A stretch of DNA of 64,000 nucleotides from Schaalia vaccimaxillae DSM 15804 (GTDB lineage Bacteria > Actinomycetota > Actinomycetes > Actinomycetales > Actinomycetaceae), in assembly GCF_000420425.1 (NCBI RefSeq), contig NZ_ATUX01000006.1:62001-126000 (forward strand). The letters are read 5' to 3'. Below are positions 7,753-19,222 of the stretch, piece by piece. The position numbers were made by a program, and so were the translations under genes. The number at the start of each line of letters is the position of its first letter. Positions within the stretch are counted from its first letter, which is position 1. The notes under the pieces are model-generated. The model did not search any database, was not told the DNA's origin, and was given only the letters and a program-made list of their open reading frames with translations.

Positions 7753-8745
7753 ATGAGCCTCGACCATCTGATCTCCATTCGCGATCTTGACTACCGTGAG
7801 GCGGTTCAGCTGCTCGATACTGCCGAACAGATGGCAGCCACACAGTCGCGACGAGTTAAAAAACTTCCAACACTTCACGGCCGCACAGTGGTTAATCTTT
7901 TCTTCGAAGACTCCACGCGCACGCGGCTCTCTTTCGAAGCCGCGGCAAAACGTCTGAGCGCGGACGTTATCAACTTCTCAGCCAAAGGATCTTCTGTGTC
8001 AAAGGGGGAATCTCTTAAAGACACTGCACTGACCTTGCAGGCCATGGGCGCGGACGCGGTCATCGTTCGTCACTCATCATCTGGTGCTGCGCACCGTCTG
8101 GCCCACGCAGGGTGGATGAATCTGCCTGTCCTCAATGCTGGTGACGGTACGCACCAACATCCCACTCAAGCACTGCTCGACGCGATGACATTGCGCCGCC
8201 ACTACAAACGCGATCCCCAGGCTAACCAGGCCGAGCCACTGGCTCCCGGCACCGACCTGAAAGGAGCCAGGGTTGTCATAGTCGGAGATGTCTTGCACTC
8301 TCGCGTCGCCCGATCCAACGTCGATCTACTGACTCTGCTGGGCGCTCAAGTCACTCTGGTTGCCCCGCCAACGCTCCTGCCCGTTGGGGTCGAAAACTGG
8401 AACTGCGTCGTCGAATATGACCTAGACCGTGCTATCGCTCAAGAACCCGACGCCATCATGATGTTGCGCGTCCAGCGTGAACGCATGAGCGGTGCCGGGG
8501 GAGGATTCTTCCCATCACCTGGCGAATACCATGCCGCCTACGGCCTCGACAGCCAGCGCTATGCCCGATTGCCAGACGACGCCATCGTCATGCACCCGGG
8601 ACCCATGAATCGAGGTCTGGAAATTTGCGCCCAGGCCGCAGACTCACCCAAGTCCGTCATCGTTGAACAAGTGTCCAATGGTGTGAGCGTGCGTATGGCA
8701 GCTCTCTATCTACTTCTTGCTCCGGAAGGAACCACCCGTGACTGA
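7753..8745 (+). CDS. pyrB: Aspartate carbamoyltransferase catalytic subunit
   Basis: 330 residues. The carbamoyl-phosphate motif STRTR is at 54-58, followed by the loop [13 protein letters not shown] and, near the C terminus, HPGPMNRG. It condenses carbamoyl phosphate and aspartate to N-carbamoyl-aspartate. No regulatory pyrI is present. The ATG at 7753 follows GGAAGGAG, two bases after the last base of pyrR. Length and motifs are normal for the family. Confidence 0.95.
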   Translation: MSLDHLISIRDLDYREAVQLLDTAEQMAATQSRRVKKLPTLHGRTVVNLFFEDSTRTRLSFEAAAKRLSADVINFSAKGSSVSKGESLKDTALTLQAMGADAVIVRHSSSGAAHRLAHAGWMNLPVLNAGDGTHQHPTQALLDAMTLRRHYKRDPQANQAEPLAPGTDLKGARVVIVGDVLHSRVARSNVDLLTLLGAQVTLVAPPTLLPVGVENWNCVVEYDLDRAIAQEPDAIMMLRVQRERMSGAGGGFFPSPGEYHAAYGLDSQRYARLPDDAIVMHPGPMNRGLEICAQAADSPKSVIVEQVSNGVSVRMAALYLLLAPEGTTRD

Positions 8746-10054
8746 AAACCGTGACCTGCTAATCCGGGGTGCCGACCTCGTGGGAAACGGAGCGAATGAC
8801 CTCCTTATCCGCGACGGAATCATCATTGCCGCCGGATCGCAAGCACAAGACGAAGCACACGACGCTCGGATTATTGACGCCGAGGGACTCATTGCTTTGC
8901 CCGGCCTCGTCGATATTCACACCCATCTGCGCCAACCTGGCCAAGAGGATGCTGAGACAGTATTTACCGGAACGCGTTCAGCCGCAGTTGGCGGATACAC
9001 CGCGGTCCACGCAATGGCTAACACGAATCCTGTGGCCGATACCGCGTCAGTTGTCGACCAGGTTCTTGAACTGGGCCAGGAAGCAGGATGGGTGCAGGTA
9101 CGCCCTGTCGGTGCTGTCACCGTTGGTCTTGAAGGCAAGCAGCTGTCGGCTATGGGTGCGATGGCCCGCTCACGCTCACAGGTCCGTGTCTTCTCCGATG
9201 ACGGCAAGTGCGTTGCCGATCCAGTCTTGATGCGTCGCGCCCTCGAATATGTCAAGGCGTTCGACGCGGTGGTCGCCCAACATGCCCAGGACCCCGTGTT
9301 GACCGAGGGCGCGCAGATGAATGAATCGGCACTCTCGGGCGAACTTGGTTTGGCCGGCTGGCCTGCGGTCGCTGAAGAAGCCATCATTGCCAGGGACATC
9401 CTTCTGGCCAAACATGTGGGTTCACGTCTGCACGTGTGCCACCTATCCACTGCAGGATCAGTCGACATCGTCAGGTGGGGAAAGAAGATGGGTGTGAATG
9501 TTACCGCTGAGGTGACACCACACCATCTGCTATTAACTGAAGAACTCGCTCGCAGTTACGACCCGATCTACAAGGTGAACCCGCCACTGCGCACGGCTGA
9601 GGACGTTGAAGCGGTGCGTGAAGGGCTGGCAGACGGCACCATTGACGTGGTGGGTACCGACCATGCGCCTCACCCCCTCGAATCGAAAGACTGTGAGTGG
9701 CAGTCCGGATCATTCGGTATGACAGGCCTTGAGACCGCGCTACCCGTTGTCATTGAAACGATGGTCAATACCGGTCGTATGGATTGGAATGACGTCGCCC
9801 GTGTCTTATCGACGACGCCTGCGCGTATCGGACGGGTGGCAGGTCAAGGACAAGCCCTCGAGGTCGGTGCCAACGCCAATCTCACTCTGGTCGATCCCAC
9901 GGTTCGCCGTGTGGTCGATCCACGCCAGCAGTGGACCCGATCGACGAACTCACCTTACAAGGGACTCGAGTTACCTGGTCGCGCACTGTACACGATCTAC
10001 GAGGGCGCCATCACCGTCGATAGCGGCGTGCCGATTGAAAAGGAGAATCGCTGA
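8738..10054 (+). CDS. pyrC: Dihydroorotase (type I)
   Basis: 438 residues, amidohydrolase fold. The metal ligands HTH are at 61-63 in [13 protein letters not shown], the catalytic Asp308 lies in [11 protein letters not shown], and GLETALPVV is also present. It closes carbamoyl-aspartate to dihydroorotate. I chose the GTG at 8738, which overlaps the pyrB stop and has GGAAGGA 7 bases upstream. A TTG at 8717 lacks such a site. The stop overlaps the next start as TGATG. Confidence 0.94.
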   Translation: MTENRDLLIRGADLVGNGANDLLIRDGIIIAAGSQAQDEAHDARIIDAEGLIALPGLVDIHTHLRQPGQEDAETVFTGTRSAAVGGYTAVHAMANTNPVADTASVVDQVLELGQEAGWVQVRPVGAVTVGLEGKQLSAMGAMARSRSQVRVFSDDGKCVADPVLMRRALEYVKAFDAVVAQHAQDPVLTEGAQMNESALSGELGLAGWPAVAEEAIIARDILLAKHVGSRLHVCHLSTAGSVDIVRWGKKMGVNVTAEVTPHHLLLTEELARSYDPIYKVNPPLRTAEDVEAVREGLADGTIDVVGTDHAPHPLESKDCEWQSGSFGMTGLETALPVVIETMVNTGRMDWNDVARVLSTTPARIGRVAGQGQALEVGANANLTLVDPTVRRVVDPRQQWTRSTNSPYKGLELPGRALYTIYEGAITVDSGVPIEKENR

Positions 10055-10638
10055 TGACCAACATTGCATTACTCGTCCTCGAAGACGGAACCGTTTACGT
10101 GGGGACCGCTTGGGGAGCAACAGGATTGGTGGTTGGCGATGCGGATTTCACCACCGAAATGATCGGCTATCAGCGTCCAATGACCGATCCTGAAAAGGTC
10201 GGGCGCATCCTCGTCATGACCACACCTCACGTGGGAATTGGCGCCTTCGACGAAAATGATGACGCACAGATTACGCCTGCGGGCCTGGTCGTGCGTGAGC
10301 CAGCGCGACCGCATCCGCTCAAGAAACGCCGAGAACTTGTCGAACAGCTCCAAGCCGAGAACGTCATTGGAATCGCAGGTGTGGATACTCGCGCTATTAC
10401 ACGACGCATACGAGCAGCAGGTTCCATGCGAGCAGCCATTGTCTCTGGCCAGATTTTGCCCGCATCTGCGGCATACCTGGAGGGCAGAAGCCGCGAGAGC
10501 CTCGATCTGAACTTCATTACCGAACAATTCCAGGCTGGACAAGCTGGTGCCGACACCGCATCAACATTCGACCTGTTCATCGATTCCATGTGTGCAGCCA
10601 AAGCCGATCACTTAGCGGCTGAAAGGACGGCGCTCTGA
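10054..10638 (+). CDS. carA: Carbamoyl-phosphate synthase small subunit lacking the glutaminase domain
   Basis: Only 194 residues, where CarA is usually about 360-400. Residues 1 to about 150 match the CarA N-terminal domain ([37 protein letters not shown]). The class I glutamine amidotransferase domain, with its Cys-His-Glu triad and GICLGHQ-type motif, is absent in every frame: only about 130 bases remain before carB. The start overlaps pyrC and the stop overlaps carB, both as TGATG, so the gene looks trimmed and maintained rather than decaying. CarB would then have to use free ammonia or a glutaminase encoded elsewhere. The last 45 residues match nothing I recognise. Confidence 0.85.
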   Translation: MTNIALLVLEDGTVYVGTAWGATGLVVGDADFTTEMIGYQRPMTDPEKVGRILVMTTPHVGIGAFDENDDAQITPAGLVVREPARPHPLKKRRELVEQLQAENVIGIAGVDTRAITRRIRAAGSMRAAIVSGQILPASAAYLEGRSRESLDLNFITEQFQAGQAGADTASTFDLFIDSMCAAKADHLAAERTAL

Positions 10639-13600
10639 TGCCCCGTAGAACAGACATTCATTCCATCCTCGTCATTGGTTCAGGCCCTATCGTTATTGGC
10701 CAGGCCTGCGAGTTTGACTATTCGGGCACCCAAGCGTGCAGGATTCTCAAATCTGAGGGCTACCGCGTCATCCTCGTCAACTCCAATCCCGCCACGATCA
10801 TGACTGACCCGGGCATGGCTGACGCAACATATGTTGAACCACTGACCCTGGACGTCATCACTTCAATCATTGATAAAGAACGCCCCGATGCGCTGATCGC
10901 CAACCTGGGTGGGCAGACTGCTCTGAACACTGCAATCGAGTTGGGCGAGGCCGGTGTTTTGGAAAAGTACGGCGTCGAATTGATCGGCGTTTCCCTGGAT
11001 GCTATCCGCAAGGGCGAGGACCGTGACGAGTTCAAAGCGGTTGTCGAACGCTGTGGAGCTGAGGTTGCGCGTTCCTTTATCGCCCATTCCATGCAAGAGT
11101 GTCATGAGGCCGCCGCCGAATTGGGGTATCCGCTGGTCGTTCGCCCATCGTTCACTATGGGTGGCCTTGGATCTGGTTTTGCCTACACGCCTGAGGATCT
11201 TGAACGGATCGCAGGGGAGGGGTTGACAGACTCGATTACGAACGAGGTGCTACTCGAAGAGTCCATCTTGGGGTGGAAAGAGATCGAATACGAGGTCATG
11301 CGTGACTCCGCGGGCACCTGCATTGCCGTCTGTTCCATCGACAATGTTGATCCTGTAGGCGTACACACTGGTGATTCCATCACCATTGCCCCCGCGCTGA
11401 CCCTGACCGATGAGGAAGCCACGAAACTTCGTGAGCTCAGCTTCCAAATCATTCGCGAGGTCGGCGTCGAAACAGGAGGCTGCAATATTCAGTACGCCTT
11501 GGATCCACGTACGGGCCGCGTCATTGTCATCGAAATGAATCCGCGTGTGTCGCGTTCGTCGGCTCTGGCGTCAAAGGCCACCGGTTTTCCGATTGCCAAG
11601 ATTACGGCGAAGTTGGCCATTGGCTATACGCTCGACGAGATCCGTAATGACATCACGGGTGCCCCTGCTTCAGCGGATCCGAGCGTGGACTATGTCGTGG
11701 TCAAGGTTCCTCGTTTCACTTTTGAGAAGTTCCCGGCTGCTGATCCAACCCTCACGACTTCAATGAAAGCCGTGGGTGAAGCGATGGCCATTGGTCGCAA
11801 CTACACCGAAGCATTGCAAAAGGCTCTGCGCTCGATCGATAAAGCGGGGATCCAATTCCATTGGAATGGTCCGGTCCCTTCCTCGCAGGAGACACGGGAT
11901 CTGGTCGAGGCTGCGGCAACTCCCACCGAAGCCCGCTTAGTTCAGGTCCAACAGGCTATCCGTGGCGGAGCCTCACTCGAAGATCTTTACGAGTCGACGA
12001 AGATTGATCCGTGGTTCCTCGACCAAATGTATCTGCTCGACGAGGTCGCTCAACGTATCATCAATGCACCAGCATTGGGGCGCGAGGTTCTTGAAGAAGC
12101 CAAACGGCACGGATTCTCGGATCGCCAGATCGCGGACATGCGAGGTCTTTCCGAGCACACGGTGCGCGAGGTTCGCGGCGCTTTTGAAATCCATCCGGTT
12201 TTCAAGATGGTCGATACCTGTTCTGCACAATTCGCTGCGGACACGCCCTACGCTTACTCCACTTACGACCAGGAAAACGAGGTGCGTCCTCGCGAACGCG
12301 AAGCCGTCATGATCCTGGGCGCTGGCCCAAACCGCATTGGCCAGGGAATCGAGTTCGACTACTCCTGCGTCCATGCGACGATGGCTTTGTCGCAGCATTT
12401 CGAAACGATTATGGTCAACTGCAACCCTGAGACAGTCTCGACCGACTATGACATTTCGGACCGCCTGTATTTTGAGCCGCTGACTCTTGAGGATGTACTT
12501 GAGGTGTACCGCGCCGAGTGCGCTGCGGGACCGGTGCGAGGCGTCATCGTTCAGTTGGGCGGCCAAACCCCGCTGTCCTTGGCTGAAGAACTCAAGAAAG
12601 CGGGTGTTCCGATTCTTGGAACCTCACCGGAATCCATTGAGTTGGCTGAAGACCGTGAGGAGTTCGGTAAGGTCTTGGAAGCTGCTGGGTGTCCGGCTCC
12701 CGCCCACGATGTGGCTCATTCTGTGGCCCAAGTACACGCAGTGGCCCGCGAGTTGGGCTATCCGATTTTGGTGCGTCCTAGCTTCGTTCTGGGGGGACGA
12801 GGTATGGCAATCATCAACGATGAGTCGGCTCTGAATGAATACCTGGATCGCGATGACATCGATCAGATGTTTGCCCGTGGGCCCCTTCTGATCGACCGCT
12901 TCTTGGATGCAGCAATTGAGATCGATGTCGATGCTCTGTATGACGGCAACGAATTGTTCATGGGCGCAATCATGGAGCATATTGAGGAAGCCGGTATTCA
13001 CTCTGGCGACTCGGCCTGTGTTTTGCCTCCAATGACGCTGTCTGGCCGAGAGCTTGAGCGTATTACGGCCTCGACTGAGGCAATTGCCCACGGCGTGGGA
13101 GTTCGCGGCCTGATTAATATCCAATTCGCTTTGCTCTCAGACACCCTGTATGTCATCGAGGCGAATCCGCGTGCATCCAGGACGGTTCCTTTCGCTTCGA
13201 AGGCGACGGGTGTGCAGCTAGCCAAGGCTGCCGCCCTCATCCAGGTTGGTGAGACGATTGAGTCTTTGCGAGAGCAGGGGATTTTGCCCAGTTTTGATGC
13301 TCGGACGATTCCCGACGACGCTCCAATTTCCGTCAAAGAGGCCGTCCTTCCCTTTAGGCGCTTCCGCACCGTTGACGGCAAAGTCGTTGACACCATCCTC
13401 GGGCCGGAAATGCGATCAACGGGCGAGGTCATGGGCATCGACCGTGATTTCCCGACAGCCTTTGCAAAGTCTCAGTCAGCTGCTGTGAGCGAATTGCCGA
13501 TGGAAGGTAATGTCTTTATCTCGATCTCCGATTCGGATAAGCGAGCCATTGTCTTCCCTGTGGCTCGCATGCGTGAGCTTGGTTTCCATATCATGGCAAC

Positions 13601-13937
13601 GGCTGGCACGGCCTCGGTTCTACACCGTAACGGTATTGAAGCCCAGATCGTACGCAAGTCCTCGGATGGACGTGGCCCGAATGGCGAGCCAACGGTCGTT
13701 GATCTCATTAACGATGGCTTGATCGACATTATTGTCAACACACCTCAGAAGTCCTCGAACCGCCATGATGGCTACCAAATTAGGACCGCGGCGACCTCGA
13801 ACGACAGAACAATCATCACGACTCTGCAGGCCTTTAACGCTGCGGTGCAAGCCATTGAGGTGCGCCTACGCGGCGCATACCGCGTGCGCTCATTGCAGGA
13901 GTGGAGTGAATTGCGCAGCCAAGGGGATGTTGCATGA
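10638..13937 (+). CDS. carB: Carbamoyl-phosphate synthase large subunit
   Basis: 1099 residues, full length. The order is: carboxyphosphate half with [16 protein letters not shown] near 15, ATP-grasp about 130-400 (GLGSG loop, [18 protein letters not shown]); an oligomerisation region; carbamoyl-phosphate half with [15 protein letters not shown] near 560, a second ATP-grasp ([17 protein letters not shown]); and an MGS-like allosteric domain from about 960 to the end. It makes carbamoyl phosphate from bicarbonate, ammonia and two ATP. Translation is coupled to the shortened carA. Everything needed for the ammonia-dependent reaction is present. Confidence 0.96.
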   Translation: MPRRTDIHSILVIGSGPIVIGQACEFDYSGTQACRILKSEGYRVILVNSNPATIMTDPGMADATYVEPLTLDVITSIIDKERPDALIANLGGQTALNTAIELGEAGVLEKYGVELIGVSLDAIRKGEDRDEFKAVVERCGAEVARSFIAHSMQECHEAAAELGYPLVVRPSFTMGGLGSGFAYTPEDLERIAGEGLTDSITNEVLLEESILGWKEIEYEVMRDSAGTCIAVCSIDNVDPVGVHTGDSITIAPALTLTDEEATKLRELSFQIIREVGVETGGCNIQYALDPRTGRVIVIEMNPRVSRSSALASKATGFPIAKITAKLAIGYTLDEIRNDITGAPASADPSVDYVVVKVPRFTFEKFPAADPTLTTSMKAVGEAMAIGRNYTEALQKALRSIDKAGIQFHWNGPVPSSQETRDLVEAAATPTEARLVQVQQAIRGGASLEDLYESTKIDPWFLDQMYLLDEVAQRIINAPALGREVLEEAKRHGFSDRQIADMRGLSEHTVREVRGAFEIHPVFKMVDTCSAQFAADTPYAYSTYDQENEVRPREREAVMILGAGPNRIGQGIEFDYSCVHATMALSQHFETIMVNCNPETVSTDYDISDRLYFEPLTLEDVLEVYRAECAAGPVRGVIVQLGGQTPLSLAEELKKAGVPILGTSPESIELAEDREEFGKVLEAAGCPAPAHDVAHSVAQVHAVARELGYPILVRPSFVLGGRGMAIINDESALNEYLDRDDIDQMFARGPLLIDRFLDAAIEIDVDALYDGNELFMGAIMEHIEEAGIHSGDSACVLPPMTLSGRELERITASTEAIAHGVGVRGLINIQFALLSDTLYVIEANPRASRTVPFASKATGVQLAKAAALIQVGETIESLREQGILPSFDARTIPDDAPISVKEAVLPFRRFRTVDGKVVDTILGPEMRSTGEVMGIDRDFPTAFAKSQSAAVSELPMEGNVFISISDSDKRAIVFPVARMRELGFHIMATAGTASVLHRNGIEAQIVRKSSDGRGPNGEPTVVDLINDGLIDIIVNTPQKSSNRHDGYQIRTAATSNDRTIITTLQAFNAAVQAIEVRLRGAYRVRSLQEWSELRSQGDVA

Positions 13938-14785
13938 CCACGAAGCAGGGGTTTGGCGACCGTTTGTATGAGGCAATGCGAAAATTCGGTCCAGTCTGTG
14001 TGGGTATTGATCCTCATTCGTCTCTGCTGGCTCAGTGGGGGCTCAGTGATGACGTCGAGGGCGTGCGCGCCTTTTCCATGACTGTCATCGAAGCTCTTGG
14101 CGGTAAGGTTGCGGCTTTTAAGCCTCAGGCCGCTTTCTTTGAGCGCTTCGGATCGCGTGGCGTTGGTGTGTTAGAGGAGGTGATCGGTGCCTCGAAGGAT
14201 GCCGGCACTTTGTGCATTGTTGATGCCAAGCGTGGTGATATCGGTTCAACAATGAGGGGATACGCAGATGCGTTCTTATCCGATGACTCGCCCTTGGCTG
14301 GAGACGCCGTAACGCTTTCGCCCTATTTGGGTGTCGGTTCTCTCATGCCGGCTTTGGAGCTGGCGCATGAATCTGGCAGGGGAGTGTTTGTCTTGGCGTT
14401 AACCTCCAATCCCGAGGGTGCCTCGGTTCAGCATGCACGGAGTGTTGACGGAGTGTCGGTCGCCGGCGCGGTCGTCGGTCAATTGGCAACCTTTAATACA
14501 AAATGTGATGCACATCACATTGGCCCTGCTGGCATCGTTATCGGGGCCACCGTTGGAGATTCGGTCCGCTCACTCGGCATCGATTTAGCAGCGCTCAAAG
14601 GCGCATTCCTGGCCCCAGGAATCGGAGCGCAAGGAGCCGGACCAATGCAGGTCAGGAATGTTTTTGCAGGGGTAGAGGACACAGTCCTCGCATCCTCGTC
14701 TCGCGCCATCCTCGCTCAGGGCCCCAGCATCGAAGGCTTGCGTCGAGCGTATGGACAAACCGCCTCAGAAATGACATTCGTATGA
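13934..14785 (+). CDS. pyrF: Orotidine-5'-phosphate decarboxylase (type 2)
   Basis: 283 residues, of the longer mycobacterial-type PyrF rather than the 230-residue E. coli type. The catalytic motif DAKRGD is at 97-102, CVGIDPHSS at 22-30, and a phosphate-binding region PGIGAQGA lies toward the C terminus. It converts OMP to UMP, the last step of the pathway. The ATG overlaps the carB stop as ATGA. pyrD and pyrE are not in this operon. Confidence 0.95.
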   Translation: MTTKQGFGDRLYEAMRKFGPVCVGIDPHSSLLAQWGLSDDVEGVRAFSMTVIEALGGKVAAFKPQAAFFERFGSRGVGVLEEVIGASKDAGTLCIVDAKRGDIGSTMRGYADAFLSDDSPLAGDAVTLSPYLGVGSLMPALELAHESGRGVFVLALTSNPEGASVQHARSVDGVSVAGAVVGQLATFNTKCDAHHIGPAGIVIGATVGDSVRSLGIDLAALKGAFLAPGIGAQGAGPMQVRNVFAGVEDTVLASSSRAILAQGPSIEGLRRAYGQTASEMTFV

Positions 14786-14791
14786 CATGAA

Positions 14792-14908
14792 TGCGGAGTC
14801 AGATCGGATAGTGACGCGCAAACCACCGATAAAGGTGTCATGCTAATCACACGATTTGGTCCTATGTGAGGAGTGGTCCGAAATGGCTCTACCCGATCTG
14901 ACTCCGCA
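14792..14908. repeat. Perfect 16-bp inverted repeat bracketing the mihF start
   Basis: TGCGGAGTCAGATCGG (14792-14807) is the exact reverse complement of CCGATCTGACTCCGCA (14893-14908). The right arm lies in codons 4-9 of mihF; the left arm is 7 bases past the pyrF stop. The 85 bases between hold the Shine-Dalgarno and start codon. In a transcript reading through from pyrF the arms could pair and enclose the start region. Confidence 0.75.
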
Positions 14909-15194
14909 GCAACGCGCCGAGGCGCTTGAGAAAGCGACACAAGCACGGCGTCGCCGCGCAGAGATTAAGACTGCGCTCAAGACCCGGCAGATGCAGCTAT
15001 CTGAAGTTCTCACGATGGCCGAATCCGATGAAGCTATCGCAAAGATGAGGGTAGTTGCTTTGCTCGAATCCCTCCCGCGGGTCGGGACAACAACTGCTGC
15101 TGCACTCATGGAAGAGTGCGCCATCGCACCTTCGCGCAGAGTTCGTGGCTTGGGCCCAGTTCAGCGTGAGCAGCTCGTCAAGAAGTTTGGCTAG
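14883..15194 (+). CDS. mihF: Integration host factor, actinobacterial type (mIHF)
   Basis: 103 residues. A basic N-terminal helix (about 10-35, ARRRRAEIK) is followed by a helix-two-turn-helix region (SLPRVGTTTAAALMEECAI, then RRVRGLGPVQREQL). This is the actinobacterial nucleoid protein mIHF, unrelated to E. coli IHF, which binds DNA without strict sequence need and is usually encoded before gmk, as here. The ATG at 14883 is chosen because TGAGGAG lies about 9 bases before it. An upstream in-frame start at 14856 has no such site. Confidence 0.93.
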   Translation: MALPDLTPQQRAEALEKATQARRRRAEIKTALKTRQMQLSEVLTMAESDEAIAKMRVVALLESLPRVGTTTAAALMEECAIAPSRRVRGLGPVQREQLVKKFG

Positions 15195-15239
15195 GCGCGC
15201 GATTCGGCCCAGAACCGATCCGGATGGCAGTATGACCAC

Positions 15240-15797
15240 ATGGACATTCCTCGCTTGACGGTTCTTGCAGGTCCCACGGCTGTGGGTAAGGGTACGGTCG
15301 TTGCTCTACTGCGACAACGACATCCTGAGCTTGTTGTGTCCATTTCAGCAACGACCCGTTCTCCGCGTCCAGGTGAAATCGACGGTGTCCACTACTACTT
15401 TGTCTCGGACTCCCAGTTCGATGACCTCATTTCCTCCGGCAATATGCTCGAATGGGCAACTGTCCATGGTAGACATCGCTATGGCACCCCCAGGCCTCCC
15501 GTCGACGAGGCATTAGATGCGGGTAAAAGCGTACTTCTGGAAATCGATCTGTCCGGCGCACGTCAGGTTCGTCAAAGCCGCCCAGATGCCCGCTTCGTCT
15601 TCCTTGCGCCACCGTCGTGGGACTGCCTTGTCGATCGGCTTGTCTCACGTGGCACCGAGGACGAAGCCGAACGCAGCCGTCGGCTCGAAACAGCCCGAAT
15701 AGAAATGCAAGCGGAAAGCGAATTCGACACAACTGTGATCAATGACGACCTCAAGACCACCGTGTCCGAACTGGCTCGAGTCATGGGCCTGGAGTAG
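15240..15797 (+). CDS. gmk: Guanylate kinase
   Basis: 185 residues. The P-loop GPTAVGKG is at 11-18, the GMP-binding region reads SATTRSPRPGEIDGVHYYF, and a lid region lies near LVSRGTEDEAERSRRLETA. It phosphorylates GMP to GDP. No Shine-Dalgarno is visible before the ATG at 15240. A weak -10-like CAGTAT six bases upstream may signal a leaderless start, but its match is poorer than at other genes here. It sits between mihF and rpoZ, the usual actinobacterial order. Confidence 0.94.
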   Translation: MDIPRLTVLAGPTAVGKGTVVALLRQRHPELVVSISATTRSPRPGEIDGVHYYFVSDSQFDDLISSGNMLEWATVHGRHRYGTPRPPVDEALDAGKSVLLEIDLSGARQVRQSRPDARFVFLAPPSWDCLVDRLVSRGTEDEAERSRRLETARIEMQAESEFDTTVINDDLKTTVSELARVMGLE

Positions 15798-15842
15798 ACT
15801 TGCCAACCGTGGCCAAATGGCCGAATTTTGAGGAGGAGACGT

Positions 15843-16109
15843 ATGTCCGGAATCGTCGCACAGCCCGAGGGTATTACTTCACCGCCCATCGACGACCTGC
15901 TTGAGCATGTCGATTCGAAGTACGCGCTGGTGATCTTCGCGGCACGCCGCGCCCGACAGATCAACTCCTACAACCTTCAACTCGAACAGAACATGATTCA
16001 ATTCGTTGGCCCTGTGGTCGATGTTGAGCCAGACGAAAAGCCTTTGGCTATCGCCCTGCGCGAGATCAACAAAGGTGTTCTGTCTCTCGAGGCTGAACCC
16101 GGAGCCTGA
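15843..16109 (+). CDS. rpoZ: RNA polymerase omega subunit
   Basis: 88 residues. It carries the omega core [28 protein letters not shown] and a C-terminal region with [10 protein letters not shown]. Omega assists assembly and stability of the beta' subunit. The ATG at 15843 has GGAGGAG immediately upstream; the upstream TTG at 15828 is rejected because it would put that site inside the gene. It follows gmk in the standard actinobacterial order. Confidence 0.94.
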   Translation: MSGIVAQPEGITSPPIDDLLEHVDSKYALVIFAARRARQINSYNLQLEQNMIQFVGPVVDVEPDEKPLAIALREINKGVLSLEAEPGA

Positions 16110-16114
16110 TCGCT

Positions 16115-17353
16115 GTGTCCCGCACAATCATTGTCGGGGTCACCGCAGGAATAGCCGCGTACAAGGCAGCCAGCCTTGTGCGCGAGCTCATTAAAGCTGG
16201 GCACGATGTTCACATCGTGCCCACTCCTGCATCCACCCAATTCATTGGCACCGCAACATGGGAAGGCCTGACGGGTAACCCTGTCCACACTGGAGTGTTT
16301 GACGCTGGAGGCGCCGACCATATCGAGTTGGCGCGCCGCGCCGACCTCATTGTGGTGGCACCTGCAACCGCCGACTTTATTGCGCGCACACGTGCGGGCA
16401 TCGCAGATGACCTGCTCACCACGACAATTTTGGCTTCCTCCTGCCCGGTGATCATCGCCCCGGCAATGCACACCCAAATGTGGTTGTCACAGGCCACCCA
16501 AGACAATGTAGAAACGCTTAAGTCTCGGGGAGTGATCTTCATCGCCCCTGAAGATGGAGCACTCGGCTCGGGAGACTTCGGCGTCGGCCGCATGGCTGCA
16601 CCCCAGGCGATTGCCTGGCGCGCCCTCAATGTCTTGACCGGATCTGCTGGAAACGAATCCGACCTGGCATTAACAGGATGCCGTGTCCTCATCACTGCCG
16701 GCGGCACGCGTGAGCCTATCGACCCCGTTCGTTTTATAGGAAACTCATCTTCTGGCCGTCAAGGAGTTGCTTTGGCCCGGGCAGCCAGCGATGCGGGCGC
16801 TAATGTGACCCTGATCGCCTCAAATATTGACGCTTCTATTCTCAATGAATTGCCCTCCGGCATTTCGATTGTCAGCGCTCCAAGTGCAGCCGAGGTCGAA
16901 AAGAGCGTGATGGAACGTCTTAACCACATTGACGTCGTCATCATGGCTGCAGCTATTGCGGACTTCAGACCCAAAGCTGCGCATGACTCAAAGATCAAGA
17001 AGGATCCATTGTCAACCGAGGCTCCTACGATCGCGCTGGAACAAACCACCGATATTCTCGCCGCCGTAGCGCAGTCATCCGACCGTCCGTCAGTCCTAGT
17101 TGGTTTTGCTGCGGAAACGGGAACACTCGATGAAGTTCTCGAGCTCGGTCGCCAAAAGGCGCTTCGAAAGAACGCCGACCTACTTGCTGTTAACCGCGTC
17201 GGACACGGACACGGTTTTGGTGACGTTGATAATTCCGTCTATGTACTTGACCATCTTGGAAAGATGGTTGGCCAAGCATCGGGTACTAAAAGTATCGTTG
17301 CTCAGGAGTTGATCTCGATGATTGCCCTCAGACTCGGTACGATTGCCAGGTGA
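16115..17353 (+). CDS. coaBC: Bifunctional phosphopantothenoylcysteine decarboxylase / synthetase
   Basis: 412 residues. The N-terminal flavoprotein CoaC domain (1 to about 180) has the active-site His69 (ADHIEL) and the APAMH motif at 115-119. The CoaB synthetase domain (about 188-405) shows [24 protein letters not shown] and [10 protein letters not shown]. It makes 4'-phosphopantetheine for coenzyme A. The GTG at 16115 starts 5 bases after rpoZ. The stop overlaps metK as GTGA. Confidence 0.93.
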   Translation: MSRTIIVGVTAGIAAYKAASLVRELIKAGHDVHIVPTPASTQFIGTATWEGLTGNPVHTGVFDAGGADHIELARRADLIVVAPATADFIARTRAGIADDLLTTTILASSCPVIIAPAMHTQMWLSQATQDNVETLKSRGVIFIAPEDGALGSGDFGVGRMAAPQAIAWRALNVLTGSAGNESDLALTGCRVLITAGGTREPIDPVRFIGNSSSGRQGVALARAASDAGANVTLIASNIDASILNELPSGISIVSAPSAAEVEKSVMERLNHIDVVIMAAAIADFRPKAAHDSKIKKDPLSTEAPTIALEQTTDILAAVAQSSDRPSVLVGFAAETGTLDEVLELGRQKALRKNADLLAVNRVGHGHGFGDVDNSVYVLDHLGKMVGQASGTKSIVAQELISMIALRLGTIAR

Positions 17354-18552
17354 CTTTCACTCGACAGCTTTTCACATCCGAATCCGTTACTGAGGGACAT
17401 CCCGATAAGGTTTGTGACCGCATCTCCGACGCCATTCTCGACGCAATGCTTGAGGTAGACCCCCACGCGCGCGTTGCCGTCGAAACCATGGCCACCACCG
17501 GCTTAGTGCATGTCGCTGGTGAAGTCACCTGTAACGGCTACGTTGAGATCCCACAAATTGTGCGCGACGAGATCTGCAAGATTGGCTACACCTCATCCAA
17601 AGTTGGATTCGATGGAGCATCGTGCGGTGTTTCCATTTCTATTGGACAGCAAAGCCCCGACATCGCGGGAGGCGTTGACCAAGCGCTCGAAGTGCGTGAA
17701 GGTGCTCAGACTGATCCCAGGGACCGGCAAGGAGCAGGTGACCAGGGAATCATGTTCGGTTATGCCTGCGATGAGACTACTGAACTTATGCCTGCGCCAA
17801 TTCATTTTGCCCACAGACTCGCCGAGCGCCTCGCCTATGTGCGTCAAGAGGGAATCGTCGAGGGGCTGCGCCCCGACGGCAAAACCCAGGTGACAATTGG
17901 CTACGAGGACGGTCGTCCAGTCAGCCTCGATACCGTCGTTATCTCCACCCAGCACGATGAAGACCGCAGCGGGGGATGGCTACATGATGCCCTGATTCAA
18001 GAGGTGCTTTCACCAGTCCTCGAAGCCGAGGGTGCTAAGGGGCTCAACATCGATGCTTCAGCTACCAACGTGCTCGTCAATCCGTCGGGGCGCTTCGTCA
18101 TTGGTGGGCCAGCGGGTGATGCCGGACTCACGGGGCGCAAGATTATTGTCGATACCTACGGGGGAATGGCGCGTCATGGCGGCGGAGCATTCTCTGGCAA
18201 GGACCCGTCCAAGGTGGACCGTTCTGCGGCGTACGCTGCCCGCTGGGTTGCCAAGAATGTCGTGGCCGCAGGACTGGCGCAACGCTGCGAACTTCAGCTT
18301 GCCTACGCGATCGGACGGGCGCGCCCAGTGGGGCTGTATGTCGATACCTTTTCGACGGGCATTGTCCCAGACCATCGGATTGCCCAAGCAATTGAGGAAG
18401 TCTTTGACCTGCGTCCTGCGGGCATGATCGAAGACCTGGAGCTACTCCGTCCCATTTATCGCCAGACCGCCGCCTATGGACACTTTGGGCGCCAAGGCTT
18501 GCCTTGGGAACGTACCGATCGAGTCGATGCCCTCAAGGAGGCCATCCAATGA
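17350..18552 (+). CDS. metK: S-adenosylmethionine synthase
   Basis: 400 residues with all signature motifs: [20 protein letters not shown] at the N terminus, the GAGDQG ATP-binding motif near 131-136, and the [16 protein letters not shown] phosphate loop. It forms S-adenosylmethionine from methionine and ATP. The GTG start at 17350 overlaps the coaBC stop (GTGA), so translation is coupled. Its 3' end carries AAGGAGG, the ribosome binding site for the next gene. Confidence 0.96.
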   Translation: MTFTRQLFTSESVTEGHPDKVCDRISDAILDAMLEVDPHARVAVETMATTGLVHVAGEVTCNGYVEIPQIVRDEICKIGYTSSKVGFDGASCGVSISIGQQSPDIAGGVDQALEVREGAQTDPRDRQGAGDQGIMFGYACDETTELMPAPIHFAHRLAERLAYVRQEGIVEGLRPDGKTQVTIGYEDGRPVSLDTVVISTQHDEDRSGGWLHDALIQEVLSPVLEAEGAKGLNIDASATNVLVNPSGRFVIGGPAGDAGLTGRKIIVDTYGGMARHGGGAFSGKDPSKVDRSAAYAARWVAKNVVAAGLAQRCELQLAYAIGRARPVGLYVDTFSTGIVPDHRIAQAIEEVFDLRPAGMIEDLELLRPIYRQTAAYGHFGRQGLPWERTDRVDALKEAIQ

Positions 18553-19175
18553 TGCAGCGAAGCGGCGACTACGTTGTTGGTCAGGAGACTCCTGAATCGA
18601 AACGTTGGCATCAGCACACAGCTGTCGAGATGACTATCTCTGGCATCATCGGCCTATTGGCTTCAATGGTGCTCTCCATTGAAGCATGGGAGCTAGCCAA
18701 GGATTCTTCAGCCCGTTTTTCTTGCGATATTTCGTCGGTCTTGTCCTGCTCGACAGTGGCAACAACTCCACAAGCTCACCTCCTGGGATTTCCCAACGCT
18801 TTCCTCGGTATCCTTTTTGAATCCGTTGTGCTGGCAATCTCCGTGGCTATCTTTGCTCGCGTACAGTTCCCACGCTGGTACATGATTTGCGCAAATCTGC
18901 TGTACGCGATCGCTCTCTTCTTCGCCTACTGGCTGTTCTTGCAGTCTTACTTCGTTATCCATGTCCTGTGCCCCTGGTGCCTGTGCATCACCGTCACCAC
19001 CACGCTGGTATTCGCAGGACTGACGAGGATCAATATTCGTGATGGGATTATTCCCGCGCCAGATAGCCTCCGTCACTTTGTTGTCAAAGGCTTTGACTGG
19101 GCAATCTGGGGTCTGATCCTCTTCGTCATCGCCGCAATGCTTGTCGCAGGTTACGGTGTCAAACTCTTCGCATAG
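18549..19175 (+). CDS. Vitamin K epoxide reductase family protein (VKOR)
   Basis: A 208-residue membrane protein with about five hydrophobic segments. The loop pair Cys59/Cys67 ([10 protein letters not shown]) and the active-site CPWC at 141-144 are both present, as is the conserved Ser/Thr region before the fourth helix. Bacterial VKOR reoxidises a DsbA-like thiol oxidase using quinone, driving disulfide formation in exported proteins such as pilins. The ATG at 18549 overlaps metK (ATGA) with AAGGAGG 7 bases upstream. It sits in the metK-priA junction, where I would not expect it in most actinobacteria. Confidence 0.9.
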   Translation: MMQRSGDYVVGQETPESKRWHQHTAVEMTISGIIGLLASMVLSIEAWELAKDSSARFSCDISSVLSCSTVATTPQAHLLGFPNAFLGILFESVVLAISVAIFARVQFPRWYMICANLLYAIALFFAYWLFLQSYFVIHVLCPWCLCITVTTTLVFAGLTRINIRDGIIPAPDSLRHFVVKGFDWAIWGLILFVIAAMLVAGYGVKLFA

Positions 19176-19222
19176 GTCTAGCTAAAGGGCCGTCCGCAAA
19201 TGAGGACGCTTGGTGATTGACT

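Noticed and set aside
16115-17353. Missing cysteine in the CoaC lid ([10 protein letters not shown] where E. coli has a Cys)
   Set aside because: As far as I recall this Cys is not universal in actinobacterial CoaBC; the other catalytic residues are present.
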